64,000 bases of DNA from positions 321,472,452 through 321,536,451 of the forward strand of contig CM061141.1 of the NCBI GenBank assembly GCA_030789695.1, written 5' to 3'. This DNA comes from Scilla litardierei (lineage: Eukaryota > Streptophyta > Magnoliopsida > Asparagales > Asparagaceae). The position numbers and the translations under genes were made by a program. The notes below the pieces were generated by a model. The model was not told the origin of the DNA, did not search any database, and worked only from the letters and a program-made list of their open reading frames with translations. Shown piece by piece: positions 21,419 through 34,207 of this stretch (the stretch's first letter is position 1; every line of letters starts with the position of its first letter).

Positions 21419-21428
21419 AAGTGGGAGA
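21419..21428 (+). other. Polypurine tract of the gag-only element
   Basis: AAGTGGGAGA stands directly before the LTR start TGTAGGAGG, the usual place and composition of a copia PPT. Confidence 0.8.
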
Positions 21429-22739
21429 TGTAGGAGGATATATGCCCATAAGGCGATTTATCCTAACAATACGTCTTGTTCATATAATATATGGTGTCCA
21501 TTATTCTAAGTATGAAATCGTTTAAATATTATACTTAGATAATGTCCATAGACTTATAGATAGGTCCGTACGTATCCAGATAAGATCTCGATTATGAGTA
21601 GTAAGCGACCGTATAGAAACGTAAGTCTTAAACGGTTCGTGGTCATAGATGTGTTGAGAACTGGATATCAACACATCGGATAGACCACTGTGTCTTAGTC
21701 TTACCTTAGGGTAATGATAATCTCATAGTCATTCGACTTGGCGAAGTCGGATACAAGACACATGTGCTCATTGGAGAATGAGTTCACTGAACGACCAACT
21801 TAGAGTTATTAAATGGTTAACGTTAACTAAACTGTCTATAATAACTCTAGGGTGGTGATAGGTAAGCTGGTCCTCAAGACCTGAAGTCATTTGTACGAAC
21901 CTGTGAGTGAACAGTGTAGCTTAGACCTATGATCTAGCTTCGAGGCTAGGCCTGCTGAAAGATCTTAGGTTGGGTTGCACTCGAAGCTCTTGAGGCGAGT
22001 AGATGACTAAGATGGGATTCGTCACTTCCGTTAAAGGAAAGTTAGTGTCACAGGCTCAGTACGGTCTTTGTGTTAATCCTCGACCGGGGTACGTCGTAAC
22101 AAGTACAACGTAAATACAACTGAGACCATCGTATACTGACCAATGTTGTCTAATAGGGTTGACAGTAAACCATACCCTAGGCCAACCGGGACACAGTCTT
22201 GACGAAGGGACTATAGCTAACGGCATTCATCACTGACACAGCCAAAGTAAACTCAATGATGCTTTTGTCAATGGGTCGATCACGTTATGATGATTCTGAA
22301 ACAGGGACGACAACTATTGCTCGTAGTGACTGTTGTCTAGGGGTTTCGAGCCCCAACCTGTACTAAGGTAAGGCTGTAGGGTCTCACACCGAGTAACGTT
22401 CGTGTCTTAGTAGTAGAAAGATTAATTCAGAGAGAGATTCATTTGATGATATTGAATAGTTGATATTCACAAAGCTAGTTGTGATAATAAGTCGTAGATG
22501 CAATAGGGACAATGTTGCATTTGATGCAAACAAAGATTAAACGTGTTGTAAATTGGTTACGACAATATTTTTAGGAACGAATACATTGGAAAGGGTTACC
22601 TGGATGACAGGATCATCCCGTTCTAAACACAGGTTCAAACCACGTCCAAATCGGAGCTCAAACGAGCCCAGAAACACGAAAACAGTCCAAGGCAAAGTCG
22701 GTTAGACCCACTGGGCTAACAAGCACATCCGCAAGGACA

Positions 22740-22870
22740 AACGAGCGCGTCCCACTGGCTGCAGCAGGCACGGCCCGCTACACAGCGGGCCAGCACCGCT
22801 GCTTGCAGCGGGCGCACGCCCGCTGCCCAGCGGGCAGGCAGCACGCCCCCTTGCCTTGGGCAGGCGCGCC
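22740..22870. repeat. GC-rich hairpin cluster in LTR U3
   Basis: Repeated short stems such as GCCCGCTACACAGCGGGC and CCCGCTGCCCAGCGGG occur within 130 bp in an otherwise AT-rich LTR, upstream of the TATA box. Function unknown. Confidence 0.6.
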
Positions 22871-23199
22871 AGTAACTTAAGTTGTTTTAGGGTTTTTTGA
22901 AACCCCAAATGATGGCTACGAAAATTGATTTTTTGCCCATCTTTAGGCAATTGTTTGAGGGGTCAAACGAAGTCGAAATTCGTCGTCGTTGGTTCCTACG
23001 CGTTCACCATTCGAAGCCCTTCGAATTGATAGCTTGTTTGGTGTCTAAAGTTTAATGAATGAAGAGAATTAATTCGTTGAAGTTGGCTTTTATGAAAAGC
23101 TTACTAAACTTCAATTAAGCTAAATTAGCTTAATTAAATTCCCTTCAATTTTACAATAGTCTCACATTGCTCACAACGAAATAAGGAGTGCCGACTCCC

Positions 23200-23209
23200 T
23201 ATATAAATA
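23200..23209 (+). promoter_or_regulatory. TATA box of the gag-only element LTR
   Basis: TATATAAATA followed by GGGG and a CTCTCT-rich stretch, a typical plant LTR core promoter, in the sense orientation of the gag. Confidence 0.75.
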
Positions 23210-23812
23210 GGGGTGCACTCTCTTCGTTGAAAAATGCATCAAGTCCTCGATCAAGTAGCTCCAGATATTTGAGCTAGCTCGATCAACGACTAAACTATAC
23301 TCTCTCTCTTCTTCATATTCTCCGGACTAGTCCTAGCAAGACTACGAAGGGGGTGTGGATTCGGATCCAGACGTCTAAGACGCGGGTCTATTCAAGTGAA
23401 ACTTTCTACCGCGTGTGATCGGGTCGGAGGTGGGAGTCAGCTCGGGCAGATCGGTTCGAGGGTGCGAGGCAGCTCGGGTGGATCGAGTCAAGGCAGTTCG
23501 ACTACGAGGAGCATCAGAAGACGGTGCGGTACATCTTGCCCGCCCCAAGGTCAAGATTCCGGGTATGTGGTTAAGCAATTTTAGTGTAGATTTAATTTTG
23601 TCGCTGTAGAATAGATCCATCTTGTGGTGGTCAGATCCACCCCAAGTTGGCATAGATCGGGCTAGGTTCTGGCTCCCTCAGAGCCTAGCTAAATTGTTTA
23701 GCTAGCCTTAGTTTTTGTTTTTGATTTTTCGCTGGGCTTTTATGCCCCTGTGGTCCGTCCAACTTAGGACAGACACATATCCGAGCTCTGAGGGTCCGCC
23801 AAAACCCCTACA

Positions 23813-24116
23813 CTAACCCCTTTCACACTAGCATGGCTCTCCATACACACATCCACGCACATCTATACATGCATACATGCTTCAAACGCACACGTCTAAC
23901 ATATTCCTGTTGTTTTACACCCATGACGTCATTTGCACTTATCCCGCATTCACATTTGGCATTCTCTTCCCTTAGACACGTATTACGGCCTAATCCCCCT
24001 TACACTACGTCACATACATCGATATCTACGCTTATTTCATGCCACGTATGCATTGTAGGTAGAAATACCACATGTGTTCAGTAGAATAAACGTATAATGC
24101 AATATATGGCATGGCA
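23813..24116 (-). repeat. Gypsy-B left LTR, last part
   Basis: Resumes at CTAACCCCTTTCACACTAGC, equivalent to ~45941 in the right LTR and ~15097 in copy 1, and ends GGCATGGCA. Confidence 0.85.
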
Positions 24117-24170
24117 TCCTACCCACCTTAAAGTAAAGTCCGTCCTCGGACTTCTTAGGGCGTGAACCTT
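24117..24170 (-). pseudogene. Gypsy-B pol C-terminal remnant
   Basis: The minus strand encodes KKSEDGLYFKVGR directly before the LTR. The same place in gypsy A (34162-34200) has a GAGGACGGAATTT motif leading into the LTR. Only this end of pol survives. Confidence 0.55.
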
Positions 24171-25423
24171 GCCGAGGTCTGCTAAGTATGATGGTCTTAT
24201 TACCCATGGAGTACAAACAAGAATACGTATCTACACCACACTTATATACTCTATATGCTTCAGTATCATCCATACACATCCGTATCGCACACATGTCACA
24301 GATACATCCTATTACTCACCTAGTAGCACATCCATAGCACTATATGCATCATTACATACACATACATATGTGTTCTTCACATAAACATATATGCACACAT
24401 ATTCACACATTAACATATACATCACATGCTACAATTAGGTCTCTATACGTATTATTACACGTATTTAGATCACTAATCACATTCATGTGCATACGACATC
24501 ACATCGTATCCACATCATGATACCTTCAAGTATAACGACTTATATTCTACCTGGTTATATATATATATACACACACACTATCACGGTGTCACACCGTATG
24601 TACACATAATCCCTATACACCCAATATTTAGTCATATGGGCTCACTTCCATGTATAGGCATATAAATATCTATATACACATATTATTTAGTCTCATCCAT
24701 ACATACATTCACATGAACGTACCAACATATGCATGATCAAGTCACATAGGGTTCACAATCATGCTTTAAATAATTATACACATAACCTCACATTCATAGT
24801 AGTGCACATTTGCCTCACACAGATAGGCACTTATACCACACACAATACACACAAGAGTGCACAACATAACACGTCCCCTGCCATATGCTATATATATAAC
24901 TACTTTTGCAAATCCCACGCGCATACTGCCATGATAGTCAAATAGTTATAAATATTCATATACACTCTACACGCGCGTATACATATAAATTTGCAAACAA
25001 ACACACACATTACAATACCCACATGTCAAACAGTTTCATTCACTTACATTTATCAAACATATATGTACACCTACATTACATATTTTATCACTTTACATTT
25101 ACATTGCACATGTATATACATACATACATGCTTTGGTACAGACTTATATGTATATATACATGCATACAAGCAGAAATACATTTATCCAGGGCATACCGAG
25201 ATACACCTGGATGAACAACCCTATAAGATAGATCAGCAAGTGAACAAACAAGATATGTGTAAGTATATATATACATATATATGTTCATTCATCCAATATA
25301 CACACCATTACATATACTTCTACTGCACATTACACCTACACGAACACATCCCAACACTTCACATTCATACAAGTATGATACATATTCACATATAGGTAAC
25401 AAACAATACTTCACATAGATATT

Positions 25424-25495
25424 CCACATCTAATTATATACACACTCTTGATAACAATGCATTGTTATCAAAAGTGTGTATATAATTAGATGTGG
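25424..25495. repeat. 72-bp near-perfect palindrome
   Basis: Arms of about 36 bp run from CCACATCTAATTATATACAC to its complement, centred on AATGCATT. Part of the left arm recurs in direct orientation at 25508-25540, so the palindrome arose inside a larger duplication. Confidence 0.8.
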
Positions 25496-25547
25496 TATTT
25501 CCAATTAGAAATTATATACACACTCTTGATAACAATGCATACGCTTA

Positions 25548-25705
25548 TTTTATAATATAGATATTATCCAATTTCTATTGTCCAATATCTCTTATTCAAT
25601 TTCTCTTGATAACATCCCTCTTTTATAATATAGATATCTCTTATCCAATTTCTCTTGTCCAATATCTCTTATCCAATTTCTCTTGATAACATCCCTCTTT
25701 TATAA
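25548..25705. repeat. Degenerate tandem repeat (CCAATTTCTCTTG / TCCAATATCTCTTA)
   Basis: Alternating units CCAATTTCTCTTG and TCCAATATCTCTTA, with the longer block GATAACATCCCTCTTTTATA appearing twice (25610 and 25685 regions). It leads into a short (TA)n tract. Confidence 0.7.
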
Positions 25706-25898
25706 TATATATATATATATATACTAGTCATAACCCGTGTCCGCGGGCACGGTTCATTTAAGATTTTCCCCCGCGAAATCTTTGTTCCCAAACATTATTT
25801 ACACAGTCAAATTTGTGCGGAACAAAAAATTCGGCGTAGAACAATAAATTCGGCGAGGGCGCTCTTGAGTCGGAACAATAAATTAGGGTAAAAAAATT

Positions 25899-26619
<721 letters not shown>

Positions 26620-27023
26620 GGGTAAAGTGTTCCTAGGGTGACTCCTTAGATTAAATCTAAGGAGTCGCCCCCATTTTCCCACATCTCCCACAATTTTTTT
26701 TGAATTTTTTTTTCTTGGGATTGTTGTTCACCTCATGGATGATCAACATACCAAAAACCAAGTCAATCCAATACTTTTATAACCCCCATCTACCCCTTGC
26801 AACTTCAACGGTCTGAAAACGTGCTGAAAAACACATAAAGTTGCAAGGGGTAGATGGGGGTTCTAAAAGTATTGGAATGACTTGGTTTTTGGTATGTTGA
26901 TCATCCATGAGATGAACAACAATCCCAAGAAAAAAAATTTCAAAAATAATTGTGGGAGATGGGAGAAAATGGGGGTGACTCCTTAGATTTAATCTAAGGA
27001 GTCACCCTAGGAACACTTTACCC
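26620..27023. mobile_element. Foldback element M1, copy 2
   Basis: 404 bp, the same ends and terminal hairpins as copy 1, with a diverged core. Embedded in (TA)n on both sides (ATACATATA variants on the left). Confidence 0.85.
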
Positions 27024-27050
<27 letters not shown>

Positions 27051-27054
<4 letters not shown>

Positions 27055-27435
27055 GAGGGCTCAAATGACCCCCAAAAATAACCCCCAAAAATGACCCCAT
27101 ATCAAAAATCCTATGCCCCCCATTTTTTCGGAAGATCCGAACCGTTCATCTTGATCTCCACCCTCTAAATACCTGACCCACCAATTTTCAACCCGATCAC
27201 ATGTGTTTTGCCCGTTCATCAACCATTCGCAAAAGTTCTGTTCATGCGAAACCGTTAAATTTGGGTCGGATAGATGAACGGGCAAAACACATGGGATTGG
27301 GTTGAAAATTGGTGGGTCAGGTATTTAGAGGGTGGAGATCAAGATGAACGGTTCGGATCTTCCCCAAAAATGGGGGGCATAGGATTTTTGATAGGGGGTC
27401 ATTTTTGGGGGTTATTTTTGGGGGTCATTTAATCC

Positions 27436-27440
<5 letters not shown>
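27051..27440. mobile_element. Foldback element M2
   Basis: A near-complete palindrome of ~390 bp with ends TGAGG...AAATGACCCCC and repeated CCCCCAAAAATGA motifs near both ends. The centre lies near 27245. Flanked by (TA)n. The sequence is unrelated to M1 apart from architecture, and a core motif around TAGATGAACGGGCAAA recurs in M5 (60634-60980). Confidence 0.8.
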
Positions 27441-27532
<92 letters not shown>

Positions 27533-27534
<2 letters not shown>

Positions 27535-28084
27535 CCATATACACGTTCGCTCATACACACCAGATTCTTATTCTAATAGTAGGTATACATACAGACATGT
27601 ATATATATATACCTATTAAGATCCATGCATTATGCACATACATTACCATGTATGGGCACACATACACCTACACACATACTATACTTATCCTGCTTTTACA
27701 CCTATACAGTCAAGCTACTCAACTATATTAGCAGATAGTCGATAGCTACCCATACCACTATATACATAACATCCAATATGTCCATACTTTTTCTAACATA
27801 CTAGTATATGCACAAATATATGTATTTCAATATTCATACACATTCGATAGATGGCCACATCCGCTATACGTACACATCCATATACTGATACATGTATATC
27901 AAAATAGGGATCATTCACATACATACACATATAGTCACTCACAAGACATGCACCAATACACGTTCAATGACACATATACACAATCACACCACACTAGCTA
28001 CAACACACCCATATACACACAAATATCACATATACCATTATACAATCCCCCTTCATGCCACCATATAGAGAAAAATACATACAC
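27533..28084. other. G-poor spacer
   Basis: A/C/T-rich sequence typical of the internal region of gypsy B. No gene. Confidence 0.6.
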
Positions 28085-28085
28085 T

Positions 28086-28137
<52 letters not shown>
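28085..28137. repeat. (TG)n microsatellite
   Basis: About 26 TG units directly left of foldback M3. Confidence 0.95.
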
Positions 28138-28139
<2 letters not shown>

Positions 28140-28153
28140 AAAAATGGAGAAGA

Positions 28154-28523
28154 GCTGACAGCGCTGGAAATTTTTCCAGCGCTGTCCGCATTTTGGGCGA
28201 GATAAAAGTATTTTTTTTGAAATTTTTTTTTGCAGTAGTTAGATATACGTGTTGGGAAGCTCCCCACAAAATTTCAGCTCGATCCGACACCGTTTGAGCC
28301 TCCGTTCATCGATTTCAAAAACGTTACGCAAAACTGTGGACAGATTTGCGTAACGTTTTTGAAATCGATGAACGGAGGCTCAAACGGTGTCGGATTGACC
28401 TGAAATTTTGTGGGGAGCTTCCTAACACGTATATCTAACTACTGCAAAAAAAAATTTGAAAAAAAATATTTTTATCTAGTCCAAAATGCGGACAGCGCTG
28501 GAAAAATTTCCAGCGCTGTCAGC
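28154..28523. mobile_element. Foldback element M3
   Basis: A ~370-bp palindrome with GCTGACAGCGCTGG at the ends. Each end contains a small hairpin with arms ACAGCGCTGGAAA (28157-28186 and 28491-28519). The centre is around 28335, with a loop of about 20 bases. Flanks are (TG)n on the left and (TA)n on the right. No coding capacity. Confidence 0.85.
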
Positions 28524-28534
28524 ATTGGCCCATT

Positions 28535-28613
<79 letters not shown>

Positions 28614-28615
<2 letters not shown>

Positions 28616-29011
28616 GTAAAGTGTTCCTAGGGTGACTCCTTAGATTAAATCTAAGGAGTCGCCCCCATTTTCTCCCATCTCCCACAATTTTTTTTGAAAT
28701 TTTTTTCTTGGGATTGTTGTTCACCTCATGGATGATCAACATACCAAAAATCAAGTCATTCCAATAATTTTAGAGCCCCCATCTACCCCTTGCAACTTTA
28801 TGTGTTTTTCAGCACGTTTTCAGACCGTTGAAGTTGCAAGGGATAGATGGTGGCTTTTAAAGTATTGGAATGACTTGATTTTTGGTATGTTGATCATCCA
28901 TGATGTGACCAACAATCATATGAAAAATAATTTCAAAAAAAATTGTGGGAGATGTGAGAAAATGAGGGCGACTCCTTAGATTTAATCTAAGGAGTCACCC
29001 TAGGAACACTT

Positions 29012-29016
<5 letters not shown>
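28614..29016. mobile_element. Foldback element M1, copy 3
   Basis: 403 bp, same termini and terminal hairpins as copies 1 and 2, flanked by (TA)n. Confidence 0.85.
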
Positions 29017-29047
<31 letters not shown>

Positions 29048-29049
<2 letters not shown>

Positions 29050-29448
29050 GTAAAGTGTTCCTAGGGTGACTCCTTAGAATAAATCTAAGGAGTCGCCCTC
29101 ATTTTCCCATATATCCCACAATTTTTTTGGATTTTATTTTTCATGGGGTTGTTGTTCATATCATGGATGGTCAACATACCAAAAATCTAGGCATTCCAAT
29201 ACTTTTAGAACCCCCATCTACCCGTTGCAACTTCAAGGGTTTTTCAACACGTTTTTAGACCGTCGAAGTTGCAACGGGTAGATGGGGGTTCTAAAAGTAT
29301 TGGAATGCCTTGATTTTTGGTATGTTGACCATCCATGATATGAACAACAACCCCATGAAAAATAAAATCCAAAAGAATTGTGGAATATGGGGGAAAATGA
29401 GGGCGACTCCTTAGATTTAATCTAAGGAGTCACCCTAGGAACACTTTA

Positions 29449-29450
<2 letters not shown>
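29048..29450. mobile_element. Foldback element M1, copy 4
   Basis: 403 bp, separated from copy 3 by 31 bp of (TA)n. The pair spacing resembles that of copies 1 and 2, hinting at duplication or repeated targeting of the same microsatellite. Confidence 0.85.
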
Positions 29451-29516
<66 letters not shown>

Positions 29517-29518
<2 letters not shown>

Positions 29519-30831
29519 AAATAGTCCAATAGATGTCATTCGACGTGGCACGCATACACACACACACATATATATATACCATAACTCCACTTAACCATGC
29601 AAACCCACAATCTTTCCATGTATACCTGCACTCTATGGTCTCAAATCCTTATATCCATCACATCTACAGATGATACACGTCACACTTATATCCCTATCCG
29701 ATAATAGTCACGGTACAGAGCTAAGACCTCAACTTAGGTGGAGGGGTCTAAAGCACACATACCCACCTTAGGATACATCTATTACAAACACCCTGGAGCA
29801 TTACTCAAACTACCAGTGCATCCACCATTTATCTATATCTCTACGTACACGCTATATATGGCCAAAACACAACACCTATCTTCACGCAATAAAACAACCC
29901 ACAACCATACACCAAAGTAGAACAATATATCGGTACATATAGGCACATAGGCAGCATATACTCATACTCATAGTTATTCAAATCTAACACATGAGGAATT
30001 CATACACTAGCAATGCAACACTAGCGACATATGTATATATACCAGTGCTCCCTACTTATAGCTATACCACTTGCCCATACAAATATACGTATATTCACTC
30101 ACATACACTTTCTCCCCATATACCCACAAGACAATATGGACACTCTGCCAATCTATCCACACAAGGATAAGTATACACACCTTGGTACTTCCCCACACGG
30201 GGACAACCGTAATGTAATAGATAGGAAGACGCTTACATGCACTTATATCTCACACGTACATGTCTTCACTCACACCCTTACAAGGTATATGTCCCCACTA
30301 ACTTATATGTACCCACCAATATACATCCATGAATAAACACGTATATATCACCAATGTCTCAGAGTCACACAAGTATACCACACACCTGCCTCGCATATCC
30401 GTATTATGTACCTTTATAGAGAAGTAGTACACATACCCTTAAGTATTCACCCACCTAGTATATACTCCCATGTCTATCCATCATGCAACTTTCCTGCTAT
30501 TCAAATACAAATATGTATATATATATATACTGAATACAAGTATACATGCGACACATATAATTCAAAAATCCAAGTACAACGACTGCATTTATACACACGA
30601 ATTCTCATTAGTATATATACACTGATACCAACTAATATACATCTATAGTATACTATACTGTAAGAAGTTCATCCGTTGACTTCCTAAGTTAGGAGTTTAA
30701 GGGTGGATCACTTAAGGCTCTAAGGTCTCTACCCACCTTAGGGCTAATGTATCCCAATCACCTATCGAAGCATTACATGTACTATCCTTACGTACATCGC
30801 AGTGCGGTGGCATGCATGGACCGCCAAAAAC
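29517..30831. other. G-poor internal sequence of gypsy B, right side
   Basis: Long A/C/T-rich sequence; open frames are artefacts. The last bases before the LTR (around 30807-30831) are the PBS side and resemble the sequence before the gypsy-A right LTR (GCATG..CC.CCAA.AAA). Confidence 0.55.
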
Positions 30832-31612
30832 TGTCACACCCCTTCCCCAGAATACCCGGCATTTAAATTTTTTTTCCAAGTATCATGAAGAGTGAGGGTG
30901 AAGAGAGAGGAAAAAAGAGAGAAAAAGAAGCAACTGAATAAGCAGGCTAACATGTGCGCACATGTTAGGATAGTACAAGTGCAGCTTCATTAATATATCA
31001 AACAACTCATGAATAACATAGAACAACAAAAAATTTATATAACCACTTTCATGTACATACATAGCCCAAGTGACCACTACACATACACCGCCACTCACCA
31101 CCTCCCAAGACAACCATGTCACACCACAACTACAACTCATACTAAGTGCTATCCCTGAAAGCCGACTCCAGGTCACCACCAACCATGCTGCCCCTGCTAC
31201 CTGAAAAATAAGGAGGAGCACATCAATGTGTGCCCCAGTAGAAACCAACTTGGATTTGGAACGCCATTCTAAGGTTATCAATCCACAAGGCAAGCCAAGA
31301 GAAATAGAGCATGTAACTAAGTGATATAATGAAAGTAAATAGCTAAAACAATGGAATCATACCTGCGGTCCAATGTCGAGTTACTGCAAGAAAGGGTTAG
31401 CCCGAATAATAATAATAATAATAATAATAACACAAGTGTTCAAGCAACCAATATCTAATAAGATAAGTGCAAGTGCCTGAGGCATGACACAGAGTCACCA
31501 AGAAACAGGCAAAGGGAAGGGGAAGTGATGCCAGCAGTAGAAGTAACACGCAATTCTTATTTTATTATTTCATAATTGAGTTAATTTGAAACTTGGGTAA
31601 ACTGTGTGATAC
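30832..31612 (-). repeat. Gypsy-B right LTR, left part
   Basis: Starts TGTCACACCCC and matches 16408-17170. It stops at GATAC, where gypsy A is inserted, and continues at 44043. Confidence 0.88.
31608..31612. repeat. Target-site duplication GATAC, left copy
   Basis: GATAC precedes TGTTACGCCCC and recurs at 44038-44042 after the right LTR. The uninterrupted site GATACCAGGACC exists at 17172, confirming the insertion point. Confidence 0.95.
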
Positions 31613-33422
31613 TGTTACGCCCCGCTTCCCTAAAATGGAGGCGAGACGTGAGAAGGTCCGCTCAGACGTGGAGCCGTGAAGCTTCGCGCCTGATAAGCGT
31701 CAATAAAACATATGCAGGTCCCTTTAACCACGAGCAGAACAAGATAATAACACAAGGAGATACAGAAATAAAATCCCAAATCTCAGCAATGTCCAAACAT
31801 TAAAATTTAGTTCAACATCCAGAAAAGCCACCAGGCTAAACAGAAAGAGTCTAAAGGCCCAGAACAAGGCCAACAAAGACAAACATAAACAGAGTATTGG
31901 TGCTACGCATTGACAACAAAAACAGTCTAAAACGAAGAACACCAGCAGCCTCTACGACTGATCTCCAATGTCCTCGTACTCCTCAACGAACGCAGGCTCT
32001 GACTTAGCGTCAACAAACACCACGTCCTTCGTAGCACTCTCAGGCTCGGGATCTGACATGTGTCACCCAAAAGAGTAAAGGGGCACATGTCAGCAAGTCT
32101 AACGAGACTTGAGCAAGGAAACGAAAGTGAAGGCAAACTAGCAACCTAGTAGTTCTAGTATGATGCATAACATGGCAAGTATAGTATGGAAGTGACAAGT
32201 AAAGGGAAGTACAAATAGCAAGTATGGCATGGATAACAAGTTTTACAAGTAAAAACACGGACAAGTACAAGTCAAGAAGTTCACGTCAAGTAAACACGTC
32301 AAGTGAACACGTCAATTAAACACGTCAAGTAAACACGTCAAGTAAACAAGTTGGGCACAGAGATTTCATCTGCTGGCTAGAGTGGCTGATCGGGCCAACT
32401 CGTAAGCTCAGGTGACCGCTTATCCCTACCCCTCCACGTGTATCGAGCCAGGGCATTACCCCCGAACACGGAATGCTCGCTTCTGGATCACGAGCCAGGA
32501 AGTGTATTTAGCATAGGGTTGTGCCCGCTAAAAAGCAGGTGCCTAGCCTAGCCTAGGGTTATGCCTGCAACGCAGGTGCCTAGCCGAAAACAAGTAAATC
32601 GGGCATTGGCTATCGACCAACACACGTGGCCCGATTCTGGAACACGAGCCAGGAAACACAAGTATTGTAGCGTGTGCTACGAATGTGACATTCAACATGG
32701 ATAGCATGGATGACATGGCGAGTTATAATGCAATGCGTACAGTTATAGTATTAAAACGTGACAGATAAGATGCAAACAATTAAGGAAGTCGGATCTAGCC
32801 TCGTTGTCAAGCTAGATCCTGAAATTGCGCCTAGGCGGGTATAATTTCGTCGCCTAGTCTCTTTTACGCCTACAACAAGATAATGGCCTAAGACATGTCC
32901 TAAATCACTAGTGGCAAGTTTCACTTGCTTGGCACCAAGGTTGACGATCGACAAGCTCGTCACACAAAATTGTTATCTACGGAGAATGGATCACTGTTAT
33001 GGTGAAACAACATTAGAAACGATATCTAAATCCGGTTCTATAAACGAATCCTACGACGTCTAATCTCCATTTTTATTAGGGTTTCATAATATCAAATGTG
33101 GGTGATGAAAATATTAAAGGTTCGAACACTACCGTAGGAAGCGGAAGATCGATGCCGAGCAAGCACGGCAACGGAAGAAACGATCCGGGGAACCACGGTT
33201 CAGATCTGGAATGGATGGAGAAATCTGGAGAAAATGAGGTTTGATGGGGTTTGGGGAAGGCCGACGGCCTAGGGGTAGTGGCCGGCGCTAGAATGCGTGA
33301 GGGGAGCTCGGGGGATGAAGGAATTGCTCAAGAGGAAGGAGGAATGGTTTAGGATTGAAGGGAAATCCATGGGGAAGAACTAGGTTTAGAGGAGAAAAAG
33401 AAAGAAGAAGAAACTGATCGGC

Positions 33423-33431
33423 TATTTATAG
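33423..33431 (-). promoter_or_regulatory. Gypsy-A LTR TATA box
   Basis: CTATAAATA on the minus strand, about 45-55 bp downstream of the hairpin array. The right LTR has the same motif at 43300-43308 and the solo LTR at 37518-37526. Confidence 0.75.
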
Positions 33432-33474
33432 GGATGAACCGGCGTTCGTCCAAAAATTAGGGTTTCTGGGTTGA

Positions 33475-33890
33475 TTAATCGGTCAAAGAAGGGTTGTTGA
33501 CCGACTGGTTTAAGAACTAGTCGGTCGGTTGACTAACTGTGACCGACTAACACCAAACAGTAACTCAGGTCGTCAAAATGGTCAATGAATTAGTCGGTTA
33601 AAGAACAATGGTTGATCGCCTAGTTTGCAACCTAGTCGGTTGAAAAACGTTCTTAGACCGACTAACGATAAATAGTAACTTAGGTGAAATTAATCAAAGG
33701 AACTAGTCGATCTGAGAGCAAGTTCTGACCGACTAGTTACGCATCTAGTCGGTCAGTGGTTGTTCTTAGATCGACTAAGAGTAAACAGTAACCTCTGGAT
33801 TATTGATTCAATGAACTAGTCGGTTTGAGAAGAGTTGCCGACCGACTAGATCTCAATCTAGTCGGTTGGTTCCCCTTCTTGAACCAACTA
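33475..33890 (-). promoter_or_regulatory. AGTCGGTC/GACCGACT array, gypsy-A left LTR
   Basis: Four hairpin units with the same half-site order as the copia arrays, about 12 intact ACCGAC cores, several half-sites decayed (for example TAATCGGTC, GATCGCCT). Spacers share AAACAGTAA with the copia arrays. Confidence 0.85.
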
Positions 33891-34161
33891 AAGTGCACGA
33901 AAAGTGCCGAATTGAAGCGCAAAGCTTTGGGAAGATTTCTATGGCTTCTACGATCACTCTAACTCTAAAATATGAGCGATTTGAAGTTCGTCATGAGTGA
34001 CTTACTCCAAGATCAACGATATAAGGAAGAAGCTAAAGAATCACAACGAAACGAACAAAAATGAAAGCTACGGAGACGGAAACCACACATAAGGAGAAAA
34101 TCCACCAAAACATATATATATAATATAGATAATCCAAATACATGAAAAACCAGTCGTTACA

Positions 34162-34172
34162 TCCTCCCCAAC
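34162..34172 (-). other. Gypsy-A polypurine tract
   Basis: The minus strand reads GTTGGGGAGGA directly before the 3' LTR. Confidence 0.75.
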
Positions 34173-34207
34173 TTAAGAAAAATTCCGTCCTCGGAATTTT
34201 CCAACAC

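Larger units (their letters stand above)
18248..23812 (+). mobile_element. Truncated gag-only Ty1/copia element
   Basis: Contains, in order on the plus strand, an untranslated leader, an intact copia gag, about 1.2 kb without coding potential, a polypurine tract and a 2384-bp 3' LTR with TGTAGG...CCTACA ends. No protease, integrase, RT or RNase H sequence is visible and there is no 5' LTR. This matches the TR-GAG class of non-autonomous elements, except that the 5' LTR has been lost with part of the host LTR. The TSD cannot be tested. Confidence 0.8.
21429..23812 (+). repeat. 3' LTR of the gag-only copia element
   Basis: Starts TGTAGGAGGATATATGCCC, a start shared by many plant copia LTRs, and ends CCCCTACA, giving 6-bp terminal inverted repeats TGTAGG/CCTACA. 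It contains a TATA box at 23200-23209 and a GC-rich hairpin patch at 22740-22870. Plus and minus open frames around 23375-23653 are GC-rich shadows and not supported as genes. Confidence 0.88.
31613..34161 (-). repeat. Gypsy-A LTR, left (3' LTR)
   Basis: TGTTACGCCCC...GTCGTTACA. U3 (about 34161-33430) contains the hairpin array and shared U3 sequence; the TATA box is at 33423-33431. R/U5 includes a CAAGTAAACACGT tandem repeat (32280-32350). Confidence 0.93.

Noticed and set aside
24733..25395. Small plus frames in G-poor sequence
   Set aside because: Open only because of low complexity (His, Thr, Tyr, Ile-rich), with no conservation between similar tracts.
27948..28290. Frames across the (TG)n tract
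   Set aside because: Poly Val-Cys or Thr-His from a microsatellite and foldback arms; no conserved protein.
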